Origin: Flavobacterium lacustre
GTDB taxonomy: Bacteria > Bacteroidota > Bacteroidia > Flavobacteriales > Flavobacteriaceae
Direction: 5' to 3'
NCBI RefSeq assembly: GCF_027474525.2
Contig: NZ_CP114882.2
Coordinates: 2,790,001 to 2,854,000 of the forward strand
DNA: 64,000 nt
Shown: positions 45,610-57,379 of the stretch, one piece after another
How the letters are laid out: each line of letters begins with the position of its first letter
How positions within the stretch are numbered: the stretch's first letter is position 1
Notes under the pieces: model-generated
Database searches by the model: none
What the model was told of the DNA's origin: nothing
Seen by the model: the letters and a program-made list of their open reading frames with translations, nothing else
Program-made: the position numbers and the translations under genes

Positions 45610-46344
45610 CTATTTGCTTTTCAACACTTCAGTTAGTACTGCTTTTGCTGCTTTAGTTTTCTTTGTTCCAATGATTGGTTCTATAACTCCTATAAATTCT
45701 TTCAGTTGTTCAGGGGATATTCCTACGTTGAGAGAAATTGACAAATGTCCTTTTAACATTGGTTCTGCATCCCCAATTGTACTGATGACAGAAATCGTAA
45801 CCAATTCTCTTTGCGCGTAAGTTAAAATATCTCTTTCGAAAATATCGGCAAACAAATGTTCTTTCAAGAAAGTGTCTATTACCGGTGAAAAAGCAGAATA
45901 CCCTGAAAGCGTATTCGATTGTGGTGCTTTAGTAAGCTGTCCCAAAATGGTTTTACCTCTTTGATATTTGTTAACCTCTTCATTGATTGGAGAAGCCTCT
46001 TTGCCTTGTTCATCAATAATTCCATTTGCTTTTCGGTCGTTAAGCACTTCCATAAAAGTTTGTAATCCTCTTATACTCCTTGGAAAACCACAATAGGCAT
46101 AGGTGTGAACCAATATTTCTTTTATTTCATTTACGGAAAGTCCAGCTTCAAGACCTGTATTTAGTTCCGTTTTTAGTTTTTTTAAATCACCTTTGGCTGT
46201 GAGTGATGCAATGGTAATGATGCTTTTTTCCTTCATGCTTAATTTTCTATTGGATGATGCTACATCTTGTGCTTTCGTGGAATGGGAAAATAATGCAAAA
46301 CATAATACGATGACTTTAATACCGAAAATTCTAAACTGCTCCAT
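45610..46344 (-). CDS. Exported carboxymuconolactone-decarboxylase-family protein
   Basis: A 244-residue protein with a signal peptide ending in STKAQ followed by two CMD/AhpD-like helical domains (LTAKGDLKKLKTELNTGLEAGLSVNEIKEILVHTYAYCGFPRSI and the second REL-VTISVISTIGDAEPMLKGH). No CxxC pair typical of AhpD is present. CMD proteins are normally cytoplasmic, so export is notable. It is encoded 13 bp after the preceding hydrolase. Confidence 0.82.
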   Translation of the reverse strand: MEQFRIFGIKVIVLCFALFSHSTKAQDVASSNRKLSMKEKSIITIASLTAKGDLKKLKTELNTGLEAGLSVNEIKEILVHTYAYCGFPRSIRGLQTFMEVLNDRKANGIIDEQGKEASPINEEVNKYQRGKTILGQLTKAPQSNTLSGYSAFSPVIDTFLKEHLFADIFERDILTYAQRELVTISVISTIGDAEPMLKGHLSISLNVGISPEQLKEFIGVIEPIIGTKKTKAAKAVLTEVLKSK

Positions 46345-46357
46345 AATTATGCTTTTG

Positions 46358-47440
46358 TTATTTGTCTAATCCTTTTTCTTTTAGCCATTTACTCATTAGG
46401 TTGGCAATCTCAATATTATTTAAGTCTGAAAAAGGAAAATGCGTATTGCCCTTAATTCCTATTTCTGGAAGATGGACTACAGTAACATCGCCACCGTATG
46501 AATTGACTTTATCTCGCCACAAACGCGCCATTTCTAGACGTGCTCTCCACCCGTCGGCTCCTGAATTAGCGGATGGCTTTTCAGGAATATTATCCCCGTA
46601 GTAAATAACTATTGGAATTTTAGTAAGTTGCATAAAGTCTTTCATCGAAATTCCTATTGCTTCTAGAGCCCCCGCAGAACTAGCAATAGGAGTTGGAACT
46701 TCCCCTTCTGGGAATAAAAATCCGCTTCCAGGCTCATATGAAACAATAGCTTTAATATTTGGACTTTTTATCACCGTTTTCCATCCCATACCCCCAGAAT
46801 GGGAATGTGTAACCAAAATTCCAGAACCTATTTTAGTAAAAAGTGCAGCAATCGCGTCTGTATTGACTTCAATATCGATGGTACCAATACTCGGTGTCAT
46901 TGAACGAAAATACTGATTCAATGTAGCGCTATCTCTTGCAAGCTGTACACCCTCAAAATAATTGGGCCAAATGCCCCCACGAAAAATACCAAACATTTGT
47001 TGTTCATCAGGAATTGGGTTTATTGTAGCTGAAACTGTACTTCTTCCTGCATTGCCACGTCTTGGTTGGTCAATCAAATAAACAGGAAAGTTTCTACGAA
47101 GAAAAATATTCTGATACCCTTCTCGTCCATCAGCTGTAGTTTCCCATGTTTTCGAAAATTGACCTATACCATGCCACATTACCAATGGATATTTACGCGC
47201 CTTTACAGGAATTTGATAAAATACATAAGCGTGGTCTCCACGAAAAGTCTGTCCTTCGGGAGTTGGTTTATAGGGATCGAATGTACCTGGATTGGTAATC
47301 ATAGTTCCTCCAATAGCAAAACTTCCTTGCTCTTCAATTACTAATGGTTTTTGTTTGATACTTTTTTGTGCATAAAATGAGGAATGAATCATCAATAATA
47401 AACAAAGAATACTCCACAATCTAATTATTCTCTTTTCCAT
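46358..47440 (-). CDS. Exported alpha/beta hydrolase
   Basis: A 360-residue protein with a signal peptide ending SSFYAQ and an alpha/beta hydrolase fold: YPLVMWHGIGQFSKTWE oxyanion region, ILVTHSHSGGMGW nucleophile elbow (GxSxG-like with His-Ser-Gly), and a late His in KGNTHFPFSD. It resembles secreted esterases of unknown specificity. It belongs to the same minus-strand cluster as its neighbours. Confidence 0.8.
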   Translation of the reverse strand: MEKRIIRLWSILCLLLMIHSSFYAQKSIKQKPLVIEEQGSFAIGGTMITNPGTFDPYKPTPEGQTFRGDHAYVFYQIPVKARKYPLVMWHGIGQFSKTWETTADGREGYQNIFLRRNFPVYLIDQPRRGNAGRSTVSATINPIPDEQQMFGIFRGGIWPNYFEGVQLARDSATLNQYFRSMTPSIGTIDIEVNTDAIAALFTKIGSGILVTHSHSGGMGWKTVIKSPNIKAIVSYEPGSGFLFPEGEVPTPIASSAGALEAIGISMKDFMQLTKIPIVIYYGDNIPEKPSANSGADGWRARLEMARLWRDKVNSYGGDVTVVHLPEIGIKGNTHFPFSDLNNIEIANLMSKWLKEKGLDK

Positions 47441-47480
47441 TTGTTTTAATTTATGTTTTCAAGTTTGCAATCTAATTCTT

Positions 47481-49088
47481 TTATTTATTGTTGTCAAATG
47501 CTTTTTCCATAACATCTAATCTTGCTTTTCTTTGGTCGGAAAAACTACCTGCCGAACCATCTGATGTAAACTCAAAAACCTCATTTTTAATACTGTCATA
47601 TGCTGGCCAATGCGGAAGTCCTTTTCCATTTGGATTACCAGTTTTAGCAAAGTTAGCCCAATAGGCATTCATTATTTTACCTACTTCTTTATCTTTCTCG
47701 GTAAAAGTAATGCCATTGCGTTCCTCCAGATTATCAAATACATAAGCAATCTCAGAGGCATGAGAAGCTCCATATTTCATCCAGTCTTTCATGGAAACAG
47801 GTACGTAAGAGAAGAGGTATAAATAAGCAGGTGTCGATTTAGCAGTAAATGCTCTGACAGTAAAGCGAGCAGGCTCTGCCCAAACTTTATCGGTATTTAC
47901 TAAGGCTAACATCTTAGCAAAATCAATATTGCCTTCAGCATCATAGGCCGCAGTAGCTTCTTCTTTATAGTTGCCAAACAATGACAGTAATTCCTCTTTT
48001 GACTTGGCGTTAACAAAGCCTGCAGGAACTTCTGCACTATTTGACCCAATAATAATGGGAACATTAGGCTGTCTGCTGGCTTTGTAAGCACTCTCGGCAG
48101 TTTCTGTTACCAAACGACCATCAAGTATTGGTCCTGAGTAAGTTACAGGGCCTCCTTGTCCTGCAGTTTCTTCTCCGCCATCAACAATTTCAGCGGCACT
48201 TAATGCTCTTAGCTTGTTGAGTGCGTCATCATTATTCCCTTCGATATGGTATCTTTTAGCAAAGTTAAGTCCTATAGTTTCAGCTGACACAGGATAATTA
48301 ATATCTGTATTTTCTGTATCAATTGGACGCCCAGTTAGTACGCCATCTCGTCCACCTCCTGATTCAATAATTGCTTTCTTAAATAAACCCTTTGCTGCGG
48401 GTATTGTCAAAAGCGAATGCACCGATACGCCACCAGCAGACTCACCAAAAATTGTTACGTTTTTAGAATCTCCTCCAAATTCAGCGATATTTTTTTTAAC
48501 CCATTGTAATGCAGCAATCTGATCCATGTAGCCATAATTACCTTTGTAGTCATTTGGGTTTTCTTTGCTTAATGCTGGAAATGCAAAAAAGCCAAGTCGT
48601 CCTAAACGATAATTGAAAGAAACGAGTATAACATCTTGCTTTGCAAATGCAGCTCCTGTAAATCCGTTTCCACCACCGCTACCTGCTACAAATCCACCAC
48701 CGTGAATCCAAACCATAACAGGTAATTTTGATTTTTTCGATGTTTTAGTAGGTGTCCAAATATTGATAAACAAACAATCTTCAGATGAATTCTGTGACAT
48801 ACCAGTACCACGAGGCCAAGTAGCCTGAGGACAATCAGCACAAAAGTTACTAACGTCTTTAACTTCCTTCCAAGGAGTCACTGGTTGTGGAGGTTTCCAA
48901 CGATTTGCACCTACTGGTGGTGCCGCATAAGGAATACCTCTGAATATATCGATATCTCCTTCTGTTACACCGCGAACAATTCCTGAAGCTGTGCGAACTT
49001 CCCTTGAATGACTTTGAGAAACGGTTTGTTGTGCTTTTATATGAGTTGTACAATAAAATAATGCAATCGCAATTACTATTTTTTTCAT
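47481..49088 (-). CDS. Secreted type-B carboxylesterase
   Basis: A 535-residue protein with a signal peptide ending IKAQ. The carboxylesterase/lipase family signatures are clear: [27 protein letters not shown] (oxyanion hole), [14 protein letters not shown] (nucleophile Ser), and [12 protein letters not shown] with the catalytic His. The length is normal for type-B esterases. It is encoded 12 bp after the NTF2-like gene and may release the substrate used by the other exported enzymes of the cluster. Confidence 0.9.
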   Translation of the reverse strand: MKKIVIAIALFYCTTHIKAQQTVSQSHSREVRTASGIVRGVTEGDIDIFRGIPYAAPPVGANRWKPPQPVTPWKEVKDVSNFCADCPQATWPRGTGMSQNSSEDCLFINIWTPTKTSKKSKLPVMVWIHGGGFVAGSGGGNGFTGAAFAKQDVILVSFNYRLGRLGFFAFPALSKENPNDYKGNYGYMDQIAALQWVKKNIAEFGGDSKNVTIFGESAGGVSVHSLLTIPAAKGLFKKAIIESGGGRDGVLTGRPIDTENTDINYPVSAETIGLNFAKRYHIEGNNDDALNKLRALSAAEIVDGGEETAGQGGPVTYSGPILDGRLVTETAESAYKASRQPNVPIIIGSNSAEVPAGFVNAKSKEELLSLFGNYKEEATAAYDAEGNIDFAKMLALVNTDKVWAEPARFTVRAFTAKSTPAYLYLFSYVPVSMKDWMKYGASHASEIAYVFDNLEERNGITFTEKDKEVGKIMNAYWANFAKTGNPNGKGLPHWPAYDSIKNEVFEFTSDGSAGSFSDQRKARLDVMEKAFDNNK

Positions 49089-49100
49089 TTTTTATTTATT

Positions 49101-49541
49101 TTATTGTCCAGGTACCATTAGTTTAGTGAATGATAATGAGCCAAGTTTCCAGCCATCATTTTCTTTAACATATACTTCTGTAACAATAAACGGATTAGTT
49201 ACTTCATTTCCTCCTACTACGGCTAGTAGTGTAATTCTGTTTAAAAGGATCGCGGTATTACCAATAATGTTTACGGACACTTCATGAATATCTGCTTTCT
49301 TATAATGAATTCCTCCGCTTTTAATTATATTGATTTCTTGGGTTTTTCCCCAACTTCCTCCCATGTGAACAAATACAGATTTGTCATCAAATAAAGGGGA
49401 AAGTTTATCTACATTTTTATCAGCCATCCACTCCCATTTTTGTTTAGAAAGTTGAATAATTTCTTGCTCAGTAGTATTTTGTGCAAAGGACTTGTTTACA
49501 AATAGAGTCAGTACAAGTAACCCGAATATTGATTTTTTCAT
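49101..49541 (-). CDS. Exported NTF2-like (DUF4440) protein 1
   Basis: A 146-residue protein with a signal peptide ending KSFAQ and a cone-shaped SnoaL/DUF4440-type domain: QKWEWMADKNVDKLSPLFDDKSVFVHMGG. It is paralogous to the adjacent upstream gene, about half identical by eye, so they arose by tandem duplication. NTF2-like folds bind small hydrophobic ligands or act as isomerases; the role is unknown. Confidence 0.82.
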   Translation of the reverse strand: MKKSIFGLLVLTLFVNKSFAQNTTEQEIIQLSKQKWEWMADKNVDKLSPLFDDKSVFVHMGGSWGKTQEINIIKSGGIHYKKADIHEVSVNIIGNTAILLNRITLLAVVGGNEVTNPFIVTEVYVKENDGWKLGSLSFTKLMVPGQ

Positions 49542-49574
49542 ATTGCGATTTATTTTTTAATTAGTCTGTTTTTT

Positions 49575-50054
49575 TTATTTCTGAATCTGATGCGTGTCTC
49601 TCACACTACTGAATGTTAAGTCTAAAAGTCTCCAACTCTTACCTTGCTTTTGGTAAATTTCTGTTACAGTAAATTCGGTCACGGCTTCATTTCCTCGAAC
49701 AATAGCCTCAAGCGTAATTCGACTCCAAATGATTGCTGTTTTTCCAAAAATTTCTACTGCTGTATCATGAACTTTAGTGTTTTTATACCAAATCCTGCCC
49801 GTTTTAATGATATCAAGTTCTTCGTCTTTTTTCCAAGTGCCACTCATGTGAACAAATTTTGATTTGTCATCAAAGAGAACCGCAAGTTTATCCACATTTT
49901 TATCAGCCATCCACTGCCATTTTTGTTTGGACAGATCTAGTAATTCTTGTTCTGTTTTTTGGTCGCTTTTAGATTTGGTGTTCAGTGAACTTGTTTGTGC
50001 ATTAGACCATTGTATGCTTGTAAAAAATAATAATCCTAATAATAGCTTTTTCAT
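49575..50054 (-). CDS. Exported NTF2-like (DUF4440) protein 2
   Basis: A 159-residue paralogue of the next gene (QKWQWMADKNVDKLAVLFDDKSKFVHMSG), with a signal peptide ending WSNAQ. The pair is separated by 33 bp. Retention of two copies suggests a heterodimer or different ligands, which is inference. Confidence 0.82.
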   Translation of the reverse strand: MKKLLLGLLFFTSIQWSNAQTSSLNTKSKSDQKTEQELLDLSKQKWQWMADKNVDKLAVLFDDKSKFVHMSGTWKKDEELDIIKTGRIWYKNTKVHDTAVEIFGKTAIIWSRITLEAIVRGNEAVTEFTVTEIYQKQGKSWRLLDLTFSSVRDTHQIQK

Positions 50055-50102
50055 TTTTAATAATTTATTGGGTTTCTAATATTTTTATTGGTATTAATAC
50101 TG

Positions 50103-51251
<1,149 letters not shown>

Positions 51252-51303
51252 AATTGAGAATATTAAATTAGATAAGGGTTTTTAAGTATTATTTGAATGT
51301 AAT

Positions 51304-52191
<888 letters not shown>

Positions 52192-52306
52192 TCACCTGAA
52201 GAGTATACAGATTACGGATTTGTCTACCAATTTTACTCCCTGCACTGTTGTTTTCATTAATCTTCTAATTTAATACTTAAATTTGTAATGTAAAATATAA
52301 TAAGCA

Positions 52307-53218
52307 ATGGACCAGATATATAAATTTAATTCGGTAACTGATTACAACGACTTGAACAATCACAAAACGCTACATCCGTTAGTAAGTATAATTGATTTTT
52401 CTAAAGCCAACCCCAGATCTTGGGGTGATAGTAAAACCGTTAAAATTAATTATGGACTCTATTGCATTTTCCTCAAACAAGTAAAATGTGGAGATTTAAT
52501 ATATGGACGAAATTATTATGACTATCAGGAAGGCACATTAGTTTTTGTTTCACCGGGACAAATAATGGAAATAGAAAACATGAAAACTGTATATCAGCCA
52601 ATGGGACATGCGCTGGTTTTTCATCCTGACCTGATACATGGTACTTCGCTTGCCAAAAGCATTAACGATTATAATTTTTTTAACTATAAATCAAACGAAG
52701 CGTTGCATTTATCGGAACGTGAAAGACAGCTGGTATTAGATTGTTTTTCTAAAATTGAAGTTGAGTTGCAACAATCTATTGATAAGCACAGCAAAAAATT
52801 GATTGCTTCTAATATCGAATTATTTCTGAATTACTGTGATCGATTTTATGACCGTCAATTCATCACAAGAGAAAATGTCAACAAAGGAATTTTAGAAAAA
52901 TTTGACGAATTACTAAATAATTATTTCACTTCTAAAAAACCGCATAATGTTGGTTTACCTTCCGTCGCTTATTTTGCAGACGAACTTCATTTATCTCCCA
53001 ATTATTTCGGGACTTTGATTAAGAAAGAAACCGGGAAATCTGCACAGGAATACATTCAGGATAAAATCATCGATGTGGCTAAAAACAAGATATTTGATTC
53101 TAATAAAAACATCAGTGAAATTGCTTATGAATTAGGGTTTAAATATCCACAACATTTTACTCGTTTTTTCAAACAGCATGTAGGCAATACGCCAAACGAG
53201 TATAGAATCTTGAATTGA
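52307..53218 (+). CDS. AraC-family transcriptional regulator
   Basis: A 303-residue protein. The C-terminal 100 residues hold the two AraC helix-turn-helix motifs (VAYFADELHLSPNYFGTLIKKETGKSAQEYI and ISEIAYELGFKYPQHFTRFFKQHVGNTPNEYR). The N-terminal part is a cupin-like sensing domain (GTLVFVSPGQIMEIE). It is divergent from the aldo/keto reductase cluster and probably controls it. Flavobacterial AraC-type genes next to AKRs often respond to small aldehydes or electrophiles, but the ligand is unknown. Confidence 0.88.
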   Translation: MDQIYKFNSVTDYNDLNNHKTLHPLVSIIDFSKANPRSWGDSKTVKINYGLYCIFLKQVKCGDLIYGRNYYDYQEGTLVFVSPGQIMEIENMKTVYQPMGHALVFHPDLIHGTSLAKSINDYNFFNYKSNEALHLSERERQLVLDCFSKIEVELQQSIDKHSKKLIASNIELFLNYCDRFYDRQFITRENVNKGILEKFDELLNNYFTSKKPHNVGLPSVAYFADELHLSPNYFGTLIKKETGKSAQEYIQDKIIDVAKNKIFDSNKNISEIAYELGFKYPQHFTRFFKQHVGNTPNEYRILN

Positions 53219-53596
53219 AAAATTACCGAAAATCAGCATTAGATTTGCTATTTAAAATAAACACATAACATTATTCCCTTAAATGAATTGTATTATTTAT
53301 TTTCTATCCTTGTATCGTTAGAAAAATAATTTAAAATAAATAATCTCAAAATAAAACGCCTATCATTATCTACTAAAAAAAAGATAGGAAATGAATTAAA
53401 TTAAAAAAAAAAACATAATAAAAACCTTCTATTTATGTCAAAAAGAGATTGATTTTCTTAAAGTTTTGTGTACCAAAACAAAAGAATTACATTCAATATT
53501 GATTCTGATTCCGATAAAAAAAATTGTATTAAAAAAACCAGTCGCCTTTTTTATATCAAGTTAAATGTAGATATTCGTAATAAATACAAAGTAACT
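53219..53596. other. 378-bp intergenic stretch before the XRE-cupin gene
   Basis: AT-rich with no gene seen. A weak hairpin CCTATC/GATAGG (53359-53388) may end the araC-type transcript. The promoter of the XRE gene must lie near 53420-53590, but I cannot identify it with confidence. Confidence 0.45.
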
Positions 53597-54178
53597 ATGA
53601 ATGACTATTTAATAGGTATAGGAAAAAGAATTAAGGATATTCGAAAAACAAATAAAAAAACCATCAGTACGGTCGCTTGTGCTGCCGATGTGAGTAACGG
53701 TCTTGTTTCCCGAATTGAAAACGGAAGAACAATTCCCTCTTTACCGGTTTTATTAAATATCATCAATGCACTTGAAATTAAAGTTTCTGACTTTTTTGAA
53801 GGAATGCCAAAACCTTCAGAGCTTAGTTATATTGTGTCGCGATGCGAAGAAAACGCAACAATTGAAAAGGAAGATGAGGCACATGGATTTACCTATAAAT
53901 ATATTTTTGGCAAACAACTTTCTTCTATAGGATTTGAAGCCGTCTTGCTGGAAGTACAACCCAACTCGCATAGAGACAAAGTCGAAACGGACGCCTATGA
54001 ATTTAAATACATGATTTCAGGCGAATGTTTTTATACTATTGGAGAAGAAGAGGTCCTTTTAAAAGAAGGAGATTCTATTTTTTTTGATGGCCGAACACCT
54101 CATGTGCCTGTTAATAAAGGAAAAATTTCGGCTAAAATGTTAGTGCTTTACTTCTTTTTAAACACAGGAAAAGAATAA
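53597..54178 (+). CDS. XRE-family regulator with cupin sensor domain
   Basis: A product of 193 residues from ATG 53597 (MNDYLIGIGKRIKDIRK). Residues 8-70 are an XRE helix-turn-helix (TISTVACAADVSNGLVSRIENGRTIPSLPVLLNII). The C-terminal half is a cupin domain (LEVQPNSHRDKVETDAYEFKYMISGECFYTIGEEEVLLKEGDSIFFDG). A GTG 129 bp upstream would add a 43-residue polar leader that is not family-like. It is convergent with the phosphonate-type operon and a plausible regulator of it; the cupin ligand may be the substrate or a product. Confidence 0.85.
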   Translation: MNDYLIGIGKRIKDIRKTNKKTISTVACAADVSNGLVSRIENGRTIPSLPVLLNIINALEIKVSDFFEGMPKPSELSYIVSRCEENATIEKEDEAHGFTYKYIFGKQLSSIGFEAVLLEVQPNSHRDKVETDAYEFKYMISGECFYTIGEEEVLLKEGDSIFFDGRTPHVPVNKGKISAKMLVLYFFLNTGKE

Positions 54179-54190
54179 TTTTCAAGAAAA

Positions 54191-54224
54191 AACTCCCCTT
54201 TTTAGTATTTCAAAAAGGAGAGTT
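54191..54224. terminator. Bidirectional terminator
   Basis: AACTCCCCTTTTT pairs with AAAAAGGAGAGTT with one internal mismatch and an 8-nt loop. It lies between the convergent XRE-cupin and HAD genes. Confidence 0.82.
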
Positions 54225-54247
54225 CAACAAAAAAACCAAACAAATTT

Positions 54248-54931
54248 TTAAAAGAGAATCGCTCTCAATTCATTTAAACTTTCTATGATATAAGTTGGAT
54301 TTGCTTCTTGAATTTGAGCTCTGTTTTGTGCGCCGGTCAGCACTCCAACGGTAATACCACAATTGGCATTTTTACCCTCTTCAATATCTATAGCAGAATC
54401 CCCAACTTTTAATACTTTTTCAGCATCAGTTATACCGATATTTTTCATTGCCAAAAGAATCATATCGCCTTCCGGACGACCATTTTCTACATCATCAGCA
54501 GTTACTAAACCATCAATGGTTTCGCCCACAATCCAACCTAATTTATCCAATAACAAATCAGCCGTTTTACGGTCATAACCAGTATTTAAAACGACTTTAA
54601 TATGATTATTCCTCAAATCTTTGAAAAGCTGTTCTGTGCCTTCAAACGTTTTAATTTCTAAGCTATCATAAGCCTCTTTCAAAGCAATTTTGAATTTTGA
54701 AAAGGCTATATTAGCTACTAAAGCGGTATTAGTTAGCGGAGTACATGCCTTTAAAACAGCGGTTATCGCCTGATGTTTTTCTTTTCCGGCAGCATGTTTC
54801 AGCACTTCCTCCAAGCTAACAGAAAACCCTTCGTCATTAATCACTTTCTGTACTGTTTTGTATACGACATTATCTTCATTCACCGTTGTTCCGGCCATAT
54901 CAAAGACCACCAATTCTATTCTTTGTTTCAT
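54248..54931 (-). CDS. Phosphonatase-like HAD hydrolase (TIGR03351-type)
   Basis: A 227-residue HAD-superfamily protein. Motif I is VVFDMAGTTVNED, the phosphonatase-type D-x-AGT motif. VVLNTGYDRKTADLLL gives motif II, with Lys/Arg downstream, and VGDSAIDIEEGKNANCG is motif IV. Phosphonatases cleave the C-P bond of phosphonoacetaldehyde-like compounds. The gene overlaps the TIGR03364-type FAD oxidoreductase by 4 bp (ATGA), the association by which both families were defined. True substrate unknown. Confidence 0.85.
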   Translation of the reverse strand: MKQRIELVVFDMAGTTVNEDNVVYKTVQKVINDEGFSVSLEEVLKHAAGKEKHQAITAVLKACTPLTNTALVANIAFSKFKIALKEAYDSLEIKTFEGTEQLFKDLRNNHIKVVLNTGYDRKTADLLLDKLGWIVGETIDGLVTADDVENGRPEGDMILLAMKNIGITDAEKVLKVGDSAIDIEEGKNANCGITVGVLTGAQNRAQIQEANPTYIIESLNELRAILF

Positions 54932-56091
54932 TCTTTTGTATTAAAAATTTTAGCTATATTTTCTTTAGAAAATCCGGCACTACCCGTCATTCCTTTACCG
55001 CCAATTCCGGTTATTATATGAATATTATCTTCTATTGTATGCTCAAAAATATCTTTGGTTTTACATTGGGAATACATACCGAACCATCTGTTTTGAATTT
55101 CATAATTGGGTAAATCAATAATTTTTTTGGCTTCTTGTATCATAAAATCATCAATATCCATGTCTAAATCAAAACCCAAATCATCTATATTTTTAGCATC
55201 AGCATACAGATGGGAATCACCCAAAATAACAGAACCATCAGCGGCTTGTTTGAACAAAATATGTACACCCCATTTTTTCTCTAAAGCATCCGGATTTTCT
55301 TTTGCTTTAATTGCTTTAAAAGAAGGACATTCATAAAACGCCTCATATCTTCTAATGGATAAACCCGTCAGGATAGAGCCGTCAAGAGTGTAATTTTGCT
55401 GTGGTTTGGTTTGCAACATTTGCAACTTAGAAACCTCTAAATCACTTTCGTTAAAAAGTATTGGAAACAAATTTTTAAAAGCATTCCCATTACAAATAAT
55501 CACTTTACGGGCAAAAAATTCCTCATTTGCTGCGCTCGAAAGAATGACACCATTTGACGTAGATTCAGAAGCAATAATAGTAGTATTCAAAATTAATTTC
55601 AGCCCCATGTTCTGAATCATAAACGCATGCAACCTGTAAATCATCGTTCGGGGTTCTGCTGTAACTTCTTCAGGAAAAAACAATCCTGCTTTTACATAAT
55701 CGGAACGCAAACCCGGATATTTATTCAAGCATTCTTCTTTGGTTAACAAATGGGATTGATAATTATTCGATTGGTTAATTTGAGACAACTCTTCTATCAG
55801 CTGAATTTCTTCCTGATTCGAAGCCAAATAAACGGACCCGTTTTGACGGATGGAGATATCAAATTGACCTTGAATTTCTTTATAAATCGCCAGACTTTCT
55901 CTCCCGTACGCCTGCCATTTTGAGTCCATTCCGGAAGGAACTACTTGTCCAAAATTTTGAACAGTTGCTCCTATTGGCATTTTATCTTTTTCTATGACAG
56001 CTACACGAAGCCCTTTTTTCAAAGCATGATAGGCATGAAAAGTACCTAAAACTCCGCCACCTACAACTATAAGATCATACATTGGTTTCAT
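54928..56091 (-). CDS. FAD-dependent oxidoreductase (TIGR03364-type)
   Basis: A 387-residue protein of the D-amino-acid-oxidase fold. It has the FAD-binding VVGGGVLGTFHAYHALKKGLRVAVIEKD at the N-terminus and a late IITGIGGKGMTGSAG. The family is proposed to oxidatively deaminate an aminophosphonate such as a 2-aminoethylphosphonate derivative. It is flanked by the phosphonatase-like gene (4-bp overlap) and the DUF5690 transporter (17-bp overlap). The start may be Met 1 or the Met at residue 4. Confidence 0.85.
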   Translation of the reverse strand: MKPMYDLIVVGGGVLGTFHAYHALKKGLRVAVIEKDKMPIGATVQNFGQVVPSGMDSKWQAYGRESLAIYKEIQGQFDISIRQNGSVYLASNQEEIQLIEELSQINQSNNYQSHLLTKEECLNKYPGLRSDYVKAGLFFPEEVTAEPRTMIYRLHAFMIQNMGLKLILNTTIIASESTSNGVILSSAANEEFFARKVIICNGNAFKNLFPILFNESDLEVSKLQMLQTKPQQNYTLDGSILTGLSIRRYEAFYECPSFKAIKAKENPDALEKKWGVHILFKQAADGSVILGDSHLYADAKNIDDLGFDLDMDIDDFMIQEAKKIIDLPNYEIQNRWFGMYSQCKTKDIFEHTIEDNIHIITGIGGKGMTGSAGFSKENIAKIFNTKE

Positions 56092-57379
56092 CTAATACTA
56101 GTTTAAAATTGACATTCTGATTTTTATTTTTTTTATATTTTTCATTTAAATAAAGCGTTGAACTGATGGTGACCAAAAGTCCGATTCCTGCAACCAAATA
56201 TGCGCTGTACATAAAAAAATCAATCCAAGACAAACCGGATTGTCCAAAATTTTTATACAACAAAACAGCTACGCTTCCTAAATAACCAAAGGCATCGGCA
56301 AGATAAATCAAGAAACCCGCATTGCCTTTTATTCTGAAAGCTCCTATAAAACGATCAAAAAACAAACAGTTAAAAGGCACATAACAAATGTATAATCCGA
56401 AGCCCGAAACCACCATCCAAGAAAATGGATTTAAATTTCCGGTGTGAAACAAATAGGTTGAAAAACCTAATGCAATGCATCCTGTCAAAAGCAAAAATTG
56501 GTAAAAAAATAAGGCTTTCTTGTTATCTCGAAAATAAAACGTGAAACCTAAAACCAATAATACAATGCAGGCAACCAATGTTTCGGAACTGGAATACACC
56601 GATACATCGCCTTTATACCCAATTGTATCCCATAATTCACGGGAAAAATTATCTCTGAAATCTCTAAAAGCAGTCAGGAACGTGTAAAACAAAACCCATA
56701 TCGTTATTGGAAATAAAAATTTCAACAGCATATGCTTCCTGTCTTTTCCAGTCATCGGAATACGTTCGGAGCGCAGTTCGATATCCTCTTGGGTCGGCTT
56801 TGGAATTTTTTCTAATAGCCAAGTAAAGAACAATAAAGGCAAGACAAATAATGCTCCTGTAATAGCAGGCATCCAAAACTCTGAAAAGCCCCAAGAATCC
56901 ATCACAAAAAAACCTACTGATTTCACCACACCACTTGAAACTATAAAGCTGGTACTCAAGGCAACTCCTAAAATCTCAGTGAATTTTCGACCTTCGAGAT
57001 ACGAAAAAACAATTCCCCAAATCATTCCCAGAGGAACTCCGTTCAGGAACATAAAAACTACATTATACGGTTGCGGCACCAAAGCAAATAAAACCAAAGC
57101 CAACTCCGAAATAAGAATTAATCCCAGCAAATAATACGCCCGTTGGTTTGCTTTTAATTCGGAAACTACTTTAATTCCTATAAATTTAGAAAGCGCATAC
57201 CCCAATACTTGTGCAATGATTACAATAATTTTATAATCAATATGAAATACCTCCATACCCTCAAATGTGGCTACACTAAAGGGTTTCCGGAAAGCATACA
57301 TACAAAAGTATGCCCCAAACGAAGACAATGAAGCGTTCAAAACAAAAGGAATATTCGATTTTTCGGCTGACTTTTGCAT
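56075..57379 (-). CDS. DUF5690/MFS-type transporter
   Basis: A 434-residue membrane protein with about 12 helices. It carries the family opening SLSSFGAYFCMYAFRKPFSVATF and a late FLIYLADAFGYLGSVAVLLYK. DUF5690 proteins are MFS-like and resemble glycerol-3-phosphate/organophosphate permeases in this motif. Encoded inside the phosphonate-type operon, it is a good candidate for inner-membrane uptake of the substrate. It overlaps the upstream phosphatase stop in TAATG. Confidence 0.82.
   Translation of the reverse strand: MQKSAEKSNIPFVLNASLSSFGAYFCMYAFRKPFSVATFEGMEVFHIDYKIIVIIAQVLGYALSKFIGIKVVSELKANQRAYYLLGLILISELALVLFALVPQPYNVVFMFLNGVPLGMIWGIVFSYLEGRKFTEILGVALSTSFIVSSGVVKSVGFFVMDSWGFSEFWMPAITGALFVLPLLFFTWLLEKIPKPTQEDIELRSERIPMTGKDRKHMLLKFLFPITIWVLFYTFLTAFRDFRDNFSRELWDTIGYKGDVSVYSSSETLVACIVLLVLGFTFYFRDNKKALFFYQFLLLTGCIALGFSTYLFHTGNLNPFSWMVVSGFGLYICYVPFNCLFFDRFIGAFRIKGNAGFLIYLADAFGYLGSVAVLLYKNFGQSGLSWIDFFMYSAYLVAGIGLLVTISSTLYLNEKYKKNKNQNVNFKLVLDETNV

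Noticed and set aside
48859..49053. 64-codon Ser/Arg-rich ORF inside the esterase gene
   Set aside because: A frame-shifted shadow of the carboxylesterase sequence.
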